A stretch of 64,000 nucleotides of DNA, taken from contig OZ024931.1 in NCBI GenBank assembly GCA_964017235.1, positions 126,057,530-126,121,529 on the forward strand. The letters are read 5' to 3'. This DNA comes from Sabellastarte sp. h YS-2021 (lineage: Eukaryota; Annelida; Polychaeta; Sabellida; Sabellidae). The first letter of the stretch is position 1, and each line of letters begins with the position of its first letter. Positions 62,101-63,508 of this stretch are shown here, in pieces. The translations under genes and the position numbers were made by a program. A model generated the notes under the pieces. The model was given only the letters and a program-made list of their open reading frames with translations, did not search any database and was not told where the DNA came from.

Positions 62101-63508
62101 AGCTTGCTTATTAATGAAAAATGCTGTTTATCTTCTAAACTATGTTACTTGGCCTTTGTCGGTGGATACATCCAGCATCTGGCCACAGATGCGTCCTTAG
62201 TCTAGTTTTTGATGAAGCTGATGACAAATTTTTATAGTCTTGCAACACACCATTACACTGTCTGACTTTTGTTCAAGCATGAATTTGAAACCAAAATTGT
62301 GTAATTTCATACACAGAAGTAGTAGTGTAGAAGATGGTAAACTGGAAACCTATTTTGCCGACTGAAAGACACTGATCTGGTTACTTTCTGTTTTCTTGTA
62401 ATCAAATTTGAATTCCACATATATTTGTTATTTTAACATACTATAATTTCTGTAATAAAAGCCCCCCTTCTAATAATAGCCCCCCCTCCCCCCCTCGCAA
62501 ACTTTTCATATTAGATGTCAGTGACCAAGGGTAAGAAACTTAAGCATATGTTACTCAAATTTAAAATGCCCAATAAATTTCACAGATTTTTAGTCTGAAT
62601 TTTATAAATCATACCATTGTAGCGAAATCGAACATTAAACATACATCAATATTATCTTTTATGTTTTTACAGTAGCTGTGGTTAACCAAGAATATGCAGT
62701 TAAATACCTTACAATTTTCACTTTATCAGCCATGTTTGTTAATCACTACACCTGCAGAGAAAAGTAAACCTTTAAAAATGCTGAAAAGACAAAATAATTG
62801 AATTATTTAAAGGTGGATGTTTCATTGAATGGAATATTTTCATTTTTCTGCATGTTGTTCTAATAAATGTCCCCTCTTTGAAAAAAAATGGATAGCCCCT
62901 GGGCTCTTATTGCAGAAATTACGGTAAGTTTACCAAAATATTCAAAATGTAGTATTTTGTTTAATTTTATCAGTATATTAAACATTTTGTCCTGAAAAGT
63001 CTTCAAAAAGCACATTTCAGTTCATATTTATGTGCAAGTTATGTATCATGTACACATTCGAAAACTTATATCATGGCCTTTAATAAATCACACACACCCA
63101 GTTGTTATCACACACCATTTTTCGTCGACTTTCAACTTTCGGTAACTAGTTCTAACATTTGCATTCAACCACAACACTAAGAAGTTAGCCTTTGATCTTT
63201 GATTCACTTTGGCAGGTTTCTGTGATTAACATGGGCATATGTGCTAGTGTCTCTATTCTCAAGACATTGCTCCTTTACCCATTAGCCACGTGTAAAATTG
63301 CTTTTGACCGCACTTTTTTCAGGGCAACGAGGCACGTTTGTACGAGTTCATCGTAAGACACTTCCTGGCTTGCTGTTCAGAAGATGCCAAAGGTCAGGAG
63401 ACTACGGTGGAGATCTGTGTGAATGAGGAGTACTTCACGGCATCAGGACTCATGATACTGGCACGTAATTACCTGGATGTGTATCCCTACGACAAGTGGA
63501 ATGCAAAG
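5014..63508 (+). CDS. TOP3A: TOP3A gene, internal part: 11 coding exons of DNA topoisomerase III alpha (outline of the whole locus)
   Basis: This outline joins the exons listed separately below. The product is a type IA topoisomerase that cuts one DNA strand through a 5'-phosphotyrosine and passes a single strand. In animals it acts with BLM and RMI1/2 to dissolve double Holliday junctions, and a mitochondrial form separates mtDNA (family knowledge). The spliced exons give 428 codons without a stop. They follow vertebrate TOP3A in order from the segment after the N-terminal Toprim start to the segment after the active site. Intron sizes are 776, 5982, 16274, 260, 3093, 10589, 6959, 2443, 5723 and 5112 bp; all borders are GT/AG. 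The first coding exon (the AEK...-type Toprim start) was not found in 1-5013, so the 5' end is upstream; the C-terminal half with the zinc fingers is downstream. TOP3B is less likely because the residues follow TOP3A-specific stretches such as SKPKSKWRP and RTETNIFP. Confidence 0.93.
5148..5923. other. Intron A-B, with a possible hAT-like fragment
   Basis: The stretch at about 5405-5545 begins ACCTGGGCGAATACTTTG and is rich in inverted GAATA/TATTC words, a style seen at ends of hAT elements. I found no matching far end or target duplication, so this is only a possible fragment. The rest is unremarkable. Confidence 0.3.
5924..5999 (+). CDS. TOP3A: TOP3A exon B
   Basis: After TTTACAG the exon completes the tryptophan codon of exon A and reads [16 protein letters not shown], then PQNFVDIK, matching the CNP-LF-A-..-PENFVDIK stretch of TOP3A. 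The donor is GTAGAC. Its length of 76 bp (1 + 75) restores phase 0. A Helentron-like element begins only 112 bp after the donor. Confidence 0.93.
6160..6208 (+). repeat. 7 bp minisatellite GTCCGRY in the 5' leader of copy B
   Basis: Six 7 bp units alternate GTCCGAT and GTCCGGC and are followed by GTCACGC. The homologous leader in copy C has eight units and copy A about one, so the tract varies by whole units. Confidence 0.85.
6540..10980 (+). repeat. Tandem array of 169 bp monomers in copy B (about 26 units)
   Basis: Monomers repeat every 169-170 bp with the landmarks CTCCTTAACCGTGC, GATAGAGCGATTTCGTC, GACCCACAGGGTATCT and AAAATGGCGGCCATTTT. A 339 bp dimer is duplicated almost exactly (about 6660-6998 and 6999-7337). 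One unit near 9290 is shortened. The array is not coding: 169 is not a multiple of three and frames close every unit or two. Confidence 0.92.
11195..11981. other. Remainder of intron B-C
   Basis: Ordinary AT-rich intron DNA between the CTAG end of copy B and exon C. Nothing further recognised except the acceptor tract before exon C. Confidence 0.5.
11982..12090 (+). CDS. TOP3A: TOP3A exon C (Toprim acidic motif)
   Basis: The exon reads [16 protein letters not shown] followed by [15 protein letters not shown] and DVCKA, and ends one base into the next codon before [15 protein letters not shown] is the DxDxxG Toprim motif that binds Mg2+ in type IA enzymes; both aspartates are present. It is 109 bp and starts after CTCTGCAG. 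Confidence 0.94.
12214..12787. mobile_element. Tc1/mariner-like MITE (574 bp)
   Basis: Inverted ends GTGGATGATCGTAAAGTCGA and GTAGATGATTGTAACGTCGA (right end read on the - strand) match at 17 of 20 positions. Both ends are flanked by TATA, fitting TA target duplication. There is no open frame for a transposase. The flanking TATA is self-complementary, so the exact border is uncertain by 2 bp. Confidence 0.65.
13200..16345 (+). repeat. Tandem array of 155 bp monomers (about 20 units)
   Basis: GGGTCAGCTATAACATAG recurs every 155 bp (for example 13466, 13621, 13776). Units also share ATAGCTGAGTAATAGCTACT and ACTATTGCATTTAGAG. Sub-types alternate (ATTTCGTATAAATATG, TTTTGCTTAAATATG and TTTTGTTTCAATATG forms), suggesting local duplication of unit blocks. 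Non-coding. Confidence 0.9.
16345..17165 (+). repeat. Tandem array of 146 bp monomers (about 6 units)
   Basis: GCTTATAACTCGCTTATTAT recurs at about 16455, 16601 and 16747 (146 bp apart), with AAATCATGGGCTGGGAATCT and CCCCTCCTTCAAGGTCAAA in each unit. The same monomer appears in element 5 near 61886-62115. Confidence 0.88.
17884..18990 (+). repeat. 169 bp monomers, D-type variant (about 6.5 units)
   Basis: Units carry CTTATATCTCGAAAACCGTG, CTAGATAGAGCGATTTCGAC, CAGGGTATCTCTGCAGAGTA and AAAATGGCGGCCATTTTGAA. They are clearly homologous to the 169 bp monomers of copies A-C but form their own subgroup (CTAGATAG and TCTCTGCAGAG instead of CGAGATAG and TCTAAGGAATG). Confidence 0.88.
18990..23515 (+). 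repeat. Tandem array of 133 bp monomers (about 34 units)
   Basis: GAGAGCTTTCACTTGGTGAA recurs every 133 bp (for example 19795 and 19928). Units share ACTCACCTACTCAAAATGAG and AAGTATTGCAGATAGCCAAT. A ten-unit block of 1,330 bp occurs twice in direct order (20041-21370 and 21371-22700). The array is bounded on both sides by 169-type sequence. Non-coding, no spacers of CRISPR type. Confidence 0.93.
20041..22700 (+). repeat. 1,330 bp higher-order repeat (10 x 133 bp), two copies
   Basis: Private variants recur exactly 1,330 bp apart: GCGATTCATC at 20391 and 21721, TCACCTACTGAAAATG near 20500 and 21830, an extra T in CTAATTTACTC near 21026 and 22356, and GTAAAGTATT at 21203 and 22533. Identity looks almost complete by eye, so the duplication is recent. 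Confidence 0.9.
23823..27915 (+). mobile_element. Helentron-like non-autonomous element, copy C (4.09 kb), nested in element D
   Basis: It has the same 5' palindrome, eight-unit 7 bp minisatellite and leader as copy B; the leader to about 24270 is almost identical to 6112-6545. About 20 monomers of 169 bp follow, then the 3' block (27700-27915), almost identical to copy B, with hairpin 27839-27854 and CTAG 27912-27915. The flanks are element D sequence on both sides, with AATT on the left and T-run on the right and no obvious target duplication. Its closeness to copy B marks it as recently active. Confidence 0.85.
24270..27700 (+). repeat. Tandem array of 169 bp monomers in copy C (about 20 units)
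   Basis: Same monomer as in copy B, with local variants (TGAGGAGTGTACTCTTTGC is frequent here, while TGAGCATTGTACTCTTGG is frequent in copy B). Unit starts spaced 169 bp, for example near 24751, 24920, 25089 and 25258. Confidence 0.92.
28128..28364. other. End of intron C-D
   Basis: Ordinary intron sequence of 237 bp with the polypyrimidine tract and TTTTCAG before exon D. Nothing else seen. Confidence 0.5.
28365..28416 (+). CDS. TOP3A: TOP3A exon D (52 bp micro-exon)
   Basis: A short exon between TTTTCAG and GTGAGT. With one base from exon C it reads [17 protein letters not shown] plus two bases. It matches the [15 protein letters not shown] stretch of vertebrate TOP3A. The 16 kb intron before it is filled by mobile elements; the intron after it is only 260 bp. 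The exon is easy to miss because of its size, but both phases agree with its neighbours. Confidence 0.92.
28677..28768 (+). CDS. TOP3A: TOP3A exon E
   Basis: The exon follows TTATATAG, completes a glutamate codon, then reads [18 protein letters not shown] and [12 protein letters not shown], ending one base before GTAAAC. This matches the TOP3A stretch with [17 protein letters not shown]. Length 92 bp (1 + 90 + 1). Reading past the donor gives a run ending in intron codons, which is not coding. Confidence 0.93.
28769..29266. other. Start of intron E-F
   Basis: About 0.5 kb of AT-rich intron DNA with no element recognised before element E begins. Confidence 0.5.
29267..31134 (+). mobile_element. 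Helentron-like non-autonomous element E (1.87 kb), same termini as D
   Basis: The 5' palindrome AAGCGTCCC-TGA-GGGCGCTT is like that of element D, followed by a GC-rich leader (CGCCACCGCCGCCGCTGCCG). The body is an array of about 157 bp monomers (29730-31025) unrelated at most positions to D's. The 3' end has GGGACGCTT (31098-31106), hairpin GCTTTTG-TTAG-CAAAAGC and terminal CTAG (31131-31134) before T. Several C-runs occur in each unit. No coding capacity. Confidence 0.8.
29730..31025 (+). repeat. Tandem array of about 157 bp monomers (8 units) in element E
   Basis: TATGGGTCAAACTGGGGTCA recurs at 156-159 bp steps. Units share ATATCTCCTTTATTGTTGCT and AGTCTAAATAGCCGGTCAGT. C-runs of variable length before TTATGGG account for the length variation. 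Confidence 0.88.
31135..31861. other. End of intron E-F
   Basis: AT-rich intron DNA. Near 31640-31720 there is a loose inverted pairing of ATGATGATATC-like words but no clear element ends. Acceptor CTTGTAG before exon F. Confidence 0.4.
31862..32032 (+). CDS. TOP3A: TOP3A exon F
   Basis: After CTTGTAG the exon completes G and reads [18 protein letters not shown], then [20 protein letters not shown] and [11 protein letters not shown]. It matches TOP3A in the region between the Toprim domain and the gate domain; [14 protein letters not shown] is a conserved type IA motif. 171 bp, donor GTATGT, ending one base into the next codon. Confidence 0.95.
32067..32486. mobile_element. hAT-like MITE, diverged copy
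   Basis: This segment aligns along its length with the MITE at 33092-33512: GTCGATTATTC near 32096, GGTAAGAATAACGGTGTT near 32211, AATATGGCGGTAG near 32267 and CTAATCGTCCAC near 32469. The ends are TAGTGAGTGGAATTGCC and ...CGTCCACATACTA. A target duplication is not clear (TAATAT flanks both sides). No coding capacity. Confidence 0.6.
32810..33055. repeat. Three tandem units of about 80 bp with C-rich core
   Basis: AGAAGTGT followed by a TTGG(G)GAGAC word and a CCCCAACCCCC run starts at about 32812, 32890 and 32970. Each is followed by an AT-rich half (TTTAAGAATTAT in two of them). The last unit has an expanded C-run. Confidence 0.7.
33092..33512. mobile_element. hAT-like MITE with 8 bp target duplication (421 bp)
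   Basis: Flanked on both sides by GTTAAAGT (33084-33091 and 33513-33520), an exact 8 bp duplication typical of hAT. The ends are TAGTGTTGGGAATCG and, on the other strand, TATTGGGTGGACGATT. The inside holds GATCGA/ATCGAT words near both ends and no transposase frame. Confidence 0.75.
33680..34467 (-). pseudogene. Decayed Merlin-family (ISXO2/IS1016-like DDE) transposase
   Basis: On the - strand, 34258-33962 reads a stretch with [19 protein letters not shown] and then VVDWYSF-like and [14 protein letters not shown], the first catalytic-D block of Merlin transposases (V-IDESKFGK in intact relatives). Upstream, near 34330-34240, [12 protein letters not shown] fits the N-terminal zinc-binding part, and 34467 begins [10 protein letters not shown]. 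Downstream, in other frames, are WVFGGIER (about 33960), IHSDCWKSY and TIESIWHA (about 33720), the rest of the DDE core. The frame is interrupted by frameshifts and stops, so it is dead. Terminal repeats were not located. This family resembles bacterial IS1016 and is found in many animals. Confidence 0.8.
34468..34953. other. Intron DNA between Merlin and the first DIRS element
   Basis: AT-rich. The last 100 bp (34853-34950) begin TAGAGATGGGTCAGTAG, in the style of a hAT end, and may be a fragment cut by the DIRS insertion; no partner end was found beyond 41249. Confidence 0.3.
34954..35143 (+). repeat. Left inverted terminal repeat of the first DIRS element
   Basis: Begins TTTTATTGCGTTAATACATC and is matched in inverse by 41034-41249. 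It contains several ACCGGT/CCGGT words and GACGTC sites. Confidence 0.88.
35268..37257 (+). pseudogene. gag-like region of the first DIRS element (fossil)
   Basis: Begins [14 protein letters not shown]. The N-terminal cysteine/histidine pattern (CGH...C..CRDKG..DD.C...DC.IC) is shared with the gag-like protein of the second DIRS element, then follow a Ser/Lys-rich stretch and a longer region ending in a basic tail. This part is identified by position and by similarity to the other copy. Confidence 0.7.
37560..39440 (+). pseudogene. Reverse transcriptase and RNase H region of the first DIRS element (fossil)
   Basis: Recognised by [46 protein letters not shown] and [12 protein letters not shown], the DIRS-type RT and RNase H signatures. 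The region then continues with [12 protein letters not shown] and [13 protein letters not shown], the connecting part seen in this family before the recombinase. Confidence 0.85.
39450..40490 (+). pseudogene. Tyrosine recombinase region of the first DIRS element (fossil)
   Basis: Shows the tyrosine-recombinase blocks: GSGKRRSEI (first Arg), [10 protein letters not shown] (HxxR) and [19 protein letters not shown] (box with the Tyr). DIRS elements use this enzyme to insert a circular intermediate, without an integrase and without target duplication. Confidence 0.85.
40878..40973 (+). repeat. Internal complementary region of the first DIRS element
   Basis: The first half (GCAATTGTCCATTGGATAGG onward) is complementary to the left end of the element and the second half (to CCTATCCAATGGACA) is complementary to the right end. 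In DIRS this region serves to rebuild both ends through a circular intermediate (family knowledge). Confidence 0.88.
41034..41249 (-). repeat. Right inverted terminal repeat of the first DIRS element
   Basis: Inverse complement of the left repeat with about 26-30 extra bp at the outer edge, as usual in DIRS. I see about one mismatch over the shared part by eye. Confidence 0.88.
41250..42621. other. End of intron F-G
   Basis: AT-rich intron DNA. Near 42505-42535 GTTGCACCCCTAA looks like one end of a hAT element, without a visible partner. The acceptor ATTTCCAG before exon G is the only other feature. Confidence 0.4.
42622..42722 (+). CDS. TOP3A: TOP3A exon G
   Basis: The exon follows ATTTCCAG, completes valine, and reads [20 protein letters not shown] then [13 protein letters not shown] before GTGAGA. 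It aligns with V-FNWKRHRLFNHTACLVLY of vertebrate TOP3A. 101 bp (2 + 99), ending in phase 0. It sits between the two DIRS elements, 1.37 kb after the first and 0.52 kb before the second. Confidence 0.93.
42884..43231. mobile_element. hAT-like MITE (348 bp)
   Basis: Inverted ends TAGGGTAGGGTCGGCAGCAG and, on the other strand, TAGGGCAGAGTCGGTAACAC match at about 15 of 20 positions. Flanks CATAGCAC and CATAAAAC agree at 6 of 8 positions, fitting an aged 8 bp duplication. No transposase frame. The second DIRS element begins about 15 bp after its right end. Confidence 0.6.
43246..43432 (+). repeat. Left inverted terminal repeat of the second DIRS element
   Basis: Begins TTTTATTGCGTAAAATACCC and is matched in inverse by 48711-48918, with about four differences by eye. 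The outer ten bases are the same as in the first DIRS element. Confidence 0.88.
43482..45113 (+). CDS. gag-like protein of the second DIRS element
   Basis: Open frame of 543 codons from the ATG of [11 protein letters not shown]. The N-terminus has a cysteine/histidine-rich pattern ([17 protein letters not shown], then DDVC and DCFVC) shared with the first DIRS element. A Ser/Glu-rich, probably disordered middle and a basic Gly/Arg-rich tail (RGGRGGRRK) follow. In this family the protein is thought to package the RNA; that role is inferred from position and composition. Confidence 0.75.
   Translation: MAEGQIKSKGQKLAARCRHTSFEWDHHRFCLYCREKNKGDDVCVTSKEEDCFVCLQFTADQKKKLQARKAYEKKKSTKETISKEVEDSLLGSEDIQPSQATTSKEKSSNLPSTSSSSTVTNDPLQLILARLEAMQGRIQVLETKTTETATQEVFGETANREDSRSMFATTEEEDHSVVQEEVEQRTHHKRARSLSPHSEQKFPSKEEEIDEDPSYRQFLASIRGLLELSTPEEYKEFPSKIFGSKDRKKKLSVLPMCLPPVEEINARWTELEKKVAGNPSENGERLHSAPFNSDTFLPYTRPNMKFYRSTTSEFSISAPKCQDSFKSICSKSTSAPSYISVPTRQFTTMESVKREHVQVLGFVSHFIRALEKCASNMEDILQSGVANMEDSITKDIEELMSYIQLQYSTIASIERALETVVEASMTMSCNMQLARRDTILKYSAPHLHEHDRNRLRRSGFTSTDLFSPSVPNNVENKYERSHSPKRQKMDSKPIFNSRKGRSDYNSSSFPNTSTKNSFHGQQDNKPQFKPTQSTRGGRGGRRK
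44899..47172 (+). CDS. Reverse transcriptase-RNase H protein of the second DIRS element
   Basis: Open frame of 757 codons overlapping the gag-like frame. Signatures in order are [40 protein letters not shown] and HQYLDDWLL (RT), then [37 protein letters not shown] and NVIADSLSR (RNase H). A family-typical [12 protein letters not shown] and [13 protein letters not shown] part precedes the overlap with the recombinase frame. Confidence 0.92.
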   Translation: MWRTNTNAVIPPKDRRWIQSPFSILEREGLTTIALHFQTHPQRILFMANKITSHNSNPHSPPEEVVGGEGNDYTQEALLPGGRLQLFYKVWQENGCHPRVVHILKHGYEIILKDPIELARHPTIHSGYANRQKQNFLLECVQQMLQKKAVIPVRMSATLGFHSRLFLVPKPGKRWRPVIDLSVLNNHLTIPTFKMETAEVIRNSICKGEWVVSVDLTDAYFHIPIHQRSQNLLRFHVGGRSFQFRALPFGIATAPLEFTRVVKEVKLMLQNRGIRIHQYLDDWLLRAPTRQICMEQSKQLVEFVQELGWVINFKKSELTPTQKFDFLGYRFDLVKGEVLPTEKKWQILKNAIEGLDNSVTTTPRILMSFIGILAALEKTVPMGRLHMRPFQWYLKTHWRYPQSLDKIIPCSQILKKHLIWWKDQKNVLTGSPLHAEEHNLLLFTDASVKGWGAHLGDLTVSGLWSDRETNLHINILELKAVFLAIRSFQSHLLNKRVLVASDNSTVVAYLNKQGGTHSLEMCLMLWRLMAFCHPRAILLRARHIQACLNVIADSLSRRDKVIQTEWSLHPKIFLRICQIWHKPMIDLFATKMNNKLPLYVSPVPDPNAMAVDALNISWEAMDGYVYCPIALIPKVVQKMRSYACQMIVVAPGWPGMSWFWDLIDLSTKPPLFLPHWEWLLKQPFSQKFHQNLPYLNLHVWHLDSRPNHLKNSQAQWQRELRHLRDFHPEGSMNQGGPFLNHGVKRNRWNSNNHLFPQ
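46749..48074 (+). CDS. Tyrosine recombinase protein of the second DIRS element
   Basis: Open frame overlapping the RT-RNase H frame; the first ATG in it is at 46827. It contains [13 protein letters not shown] (N-terminal SAM-like part), [13 protein letters not shown] (first Arg), [16 protein letters not shown], and [19 protein letters not shown] (Tyr box). Members of this family integrate by site-specific strand exchange rather than with a DDE integrase. Confidence 0.88.
   Translation: MGGNGRLCLLSNSSNSQGSPKDEVLCMSNDCGGPRVARDELVLGSHRPFHKTPTVSSTLGVASETTIQSKIPSKSSLSQPSCLASGLETKSPQKFSSTVAERIKAPQRFSSRRVYESRWSIFESWGKEKQVEFEQPSISTIADFLTHLFNEKNLKPTTIAGYRTAIADHLGPAGIDISHSFELNRLIASFHRDRPVKDSGVPSWDLSLVLLALTKPPFEPLKDTPLKLLTFKTVFLMTLASGRRRGEVRAWTFKSLKHKTGWKEVTVAPSSVFLSKNQLASDGPNVVQPVVIPALKPILDSSLSQDMTLCPVRSLRYYVDKTKDLRDGKHLLFVSLKNGFSGDIQRSTISSWIKQTVILAYQESDLETQKLSKVKAHDVLSMAASLAFKGGVSLDQILGACFWKSHTTFTNFYLKDVSWKSKEGAEYSLGSVVSAQHIVHL
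48539..48640 (+). repeat. Internal complementary region of the second DIRS element
   Basis: GCACTAGTGAGGATAAGG onward, through ACGCAATAAAAT, is complementary to the left end; the following half, to TTATCCTCACTAG, is complementary to the right end. Confidence 0.88.
48711..48918 (-). repeat. Right inverted terminal repeat of the second DIRS element
   Basis: Inverse complement of 43246-43432 with an extended outer edge ending AATTTTTACA. Confidence 0.85.
48919..49681. other. End of intron G-H
   Basis: Ordinary intron DNA with no element recognised; acceptor tract TTCTTTTGTAG before exon H. Confidence 0.5.
49682..49756 (+). CDS. TOP3A: TOP3A exon H (25 codons)
   Basis: A 75 bp exon in phase 0 between TTTTGTAG and GTAAGA. 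It reads [19 protein letters not shown] then VALDTV. The [14 protein letters not shown] stretch is specific to TOP3A among type IA enzymes. It precedes the active-site exon. Confidence 0.93.
49757..52199. other. Intron H-I, with a 24 bp perfect palindrome
   Basis: 2.4 kb of intron DNA without a recognisable element. At 50141-50164 there is a perfect palindrome with arms AAATATCAAACA. GTCTTGTCCT/ATCACTTC words repeat loosely near 50225-50290. Acceptor CTTTCAG before exon I. Confidence 0.4.
52200..52380 (+). CDS. TOP3A: TOP3A exon I (catalytic tyrosine)
   Basis: The exon starts after CTTTCAG and reads [20 protein letters not shown], then [20 protein letters not shown], then [10 protein letters not shown]. 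The tyrosine in ISYPRTET is the catalytic residue that forms the 5'-phosphotyrosyl link; the R and T next to it are also kept. 181 bp, ending one base before GTGTGT. The gene therefore looks functional through its active site. Confidence 0.95.
52381..53312. other. Start of intron I-J, low-complexity DNA
   Basis: AT-rich, with (AT)n near 52949-52960, a run of 31 T at 53132-53162 and A-rich tracts to 53227. No gene or element end recognised before the LINE tail. Confidence 0.5.
53427..57233 (-). CDS. LINE ORF2: apurinic-type endonuclease plus reverse transcriptase (1,268 aa)
   Basis: The frame starts at the ATG of [13 protein letters not shown], although it is open 14 codons further. Endonuclease, residues about 12-240: SANCQGL (metal-binding N19), QDTHL at 47-51, GDYN at 148-151 and SDHSP at 235-239. 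Reverse transcriptase, about 480-760: [17 protein letters not shown] (617-623 catalytic D), RQGDP at 675 and FADDT at 717-721. A C-terminal zinc-like CRLC...[10 protein letters not shown] lies near residue 1170. This order is that of L1/Tx1-group ORF2. The usual QETH is QDTH here, a conservative E-to-D change also common in such elements of marine invertebrates. No stops interrupt it, so the copy is young or still active. Confidence 0.92.
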   Translation of the reverse strand: MDTKTMDIPPHKFTLLSANCQGLRTYEKRNDVLSYFKDTNASIVCLQDTHLLESDISSVKNIWPECYLNGVKSNSRGVIILVNNNFEHEVLDISKDEEGNMLQLLIDCGTFKLNLINIYAPNKDDPNFFIKLKQLSQNDKANYVMICGDYNLTLDPTVDCYNYVKVNNPQSRSKVIEMMNDLDLTDSFRNLNPTLKRFSWRKKNPIKQARLDYILTSSSMIDIIDSCAIKSSYRSDHSPVEITISLDSFIRGRGTWKFNNSLLKNKDYLNLINQIIDEEKEKYCVPIYNPTYIKENFNDIFFTIDADLFLEILFLRIRGETIKFASFLKKTQRNQEKNLLQDIAHLENTPQGQFNLTLLEDKKSELENLRKEKVKGQMTRARLQWLNEGEKPTSFFCKLENRNYTEKTMRKLQTDSGSIITNQKSILKEIHKFYSNLFKSRDDQTQNDMAREKISGANLKQVREGQLGNKLSVNELSKVLREMKNNKSPGIDGISAEFLKVFWGKLKFFVTNAINCCYSKGILSTSMRQTVITCLPKGNKDRKLVKNWRPISLLTVVYKLVSSAIAKRLKPLLNDIISEPQSGFISGRSIGDCTRLIYDLMSYTKKHNIPGLLMLIDFEKAFDSVSWNFLYNVLEAFGFDENFINWIKLFNNDIKAYITQCGILSQPIPIERGCRQGDPIAPYLFLLVVEVLSCLIVQSSDICGITIGKTTFKLTQFADDTTLILDGSATSLQSAMNILEIFGELSGLKVNCEKTKLIWIGSEVASQRMLKVSHKLDWGDIQFNLLGIQFSCDLTKLPNLNYQTALQKAKKLINSWQYRYLTPFGKITVIKTLILPKFTHLFMSIPTPLEILNTLHKLLFNYIWDGKPDKVSRDKLCTTIINGGLKMVNIFQFEKSLKINWLKGFFRQDSKPWLKLVLKDINISKFTSLGSQWCLSALSKLNPFWKIVFSYYNSLCLNTKIKTNYDIMCSSIWLNKPVGTERLYLSDWFSNGVHVIGDIINPDGSIISIEEIKHQYGFSPNFLNYITIRTLVKKFIDKTGNGTIYNFPRPHIPVYLRPLLKSCGSRTIYQVFQQNHNISSQNEIKWNSDLNMEPDEISWGIRYRICFHSIEDNSLKWLQYRILHRILGVRDLLFRIKVSDINTCRLCKEHSETIVHLFSECTKSHSLWQNVISWIKSSINLNINLTKNMKILGYTEQGPNFWPLNFILTITRQYIFTKAKDLGQLNIYHLQKLIHKRYTEQETLSTLNGKTNSFQEKWVVWKKIFDFV
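57545..57660 (-). repeat. Two tandem units of about 61 bp upstream of LINE ORF2
   Basis: TTGTATCATTAATTTAGGG and GGATTTCACAACAACCAACA occur twice, about 61 bp apart, with very few differences. The position upstream of ORF2 on its strand suggests a 5' leader of the LINE. Confidence 0.8.
57664..58103. other. End of intron I-J
   Basis: AT-rich intron DNA, nothing recognised beyond the acceptor tract before exon J. Confidence 0.5.
58104..58210 (+). CDS. TOP3A: TOP3A exon J
   Basis: After TTTTAG the exon completes glycine and reads [20 protein letters not shown] then [15 protein letters not shown]. The AHPPIHPT motif is conserved in type IA topoisomerases just after the active-site tyrosine. 107 bp (2 + 105), donor GTATGT, ending in phase 0. 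Confidence 0.94.
58469..59013. mobile_element. hAT-like MITE with exact 8 bp target duplication (545 bp)
   Basis: Flanked by GTGGATGG on both sides (58461-58468 and 59014-59021). The inverted ends are TAGTGTAGGGAT and, on the other strand, TAGTATAGGGAT. AATATCGATCGATC occurs inside both ends. There is no transposase. It lies in intron J-K, 260 bp after exon J. Confidence 0.82.
59252..59710 (+). repeat. Three tandem units of 157 bp in element 5
   Basis: CTTGTTAGCGACCTACAGTC starts at 59252, 59409 and 59566; each unit also has TTTTTGGTAGGCTTTATGT and AAATTAGGCCTG. This monomer is found only here, apart from a partial copy near 60975-61010. Confidence 0.9.
59710..60850 (+). repeat. 155 bp monomers in element 5 (about 7 units)
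   Basis: GGTCAGCTATAACA recurs about every 155 bp with ATAGCTGAGTAATAGCTACT. Clearly homologous to the array at 13200-16345 in element 1. Confidence 0.88.
61010..61880 (+). repeat. 133 bp monomers in element 5 (about 6 units)
   Basis: GGGAGAGCTTTCAC recurs about every 133 bp with ACTCACCTACTCAAAATGAG. Homologous to the array at 18990-23515 in element D, but with its own variant GACCCGTAGGTAATTACTC. Confidence 0.88.
62441..62924. mobile_element. Tc1/mariner-like MITE (484 bp)
   Basis: Inverted ends CTATAATTTCTGTAATAAAA and, on the other strand, CCGTAATTTCTGCAATAAGA match at 16 of 20 positions and are flanked by TA on both sides. The stretch just inside the left end has GCCCCCC runs. No transposase frame. 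Confidence 0.75.
62925..63322. other. End of intron J-K
   Basis: Ordinary intron DNA; nothing recognised apart from the acceptor tract before exon K. Confidence 0.5.
63323..63508 (+). CDS. TOP3A: TOP3A exon K (last exon in window)
   Basis: After TTTTTCAG the exon reads [20 protein letters not shown], then [10 protein letters not shown] and [17 protein letters not shown], ending NAK before GTAATG. It follows vertebrate TOP3A closely ([25 protein letters not shown]). 186 bp, 62 whole codons. The gene continues beyond the window. Confidence 0.95.

Larger units (their letters stand above)
59179..62205 (+). mobile_element. Helentron-like non-autonomous element 5 (3.03 kb)
   Basis: The 5' palindrome has arms GTATCCCCG (59179-59204), followed by a GC-rich leader (GTCCGCGCCCTCGTCCGC). 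The body is mixed: three 157 bp units (59252-59710), about seven 155 bp units related to element 1 (59710-60850), a bridge, about six 133 bp units related to element D (61010-61880), and about 1.5 units of the 146 bp monomer (61886-62115). The 3' end has GTGGATACA (near 62162), hairpin GCATCTG-GCCA-CAGATGC (62175-62192) and terminal CTAG (62202-62205) before T. No coding capacity. Confidence 0.8.
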
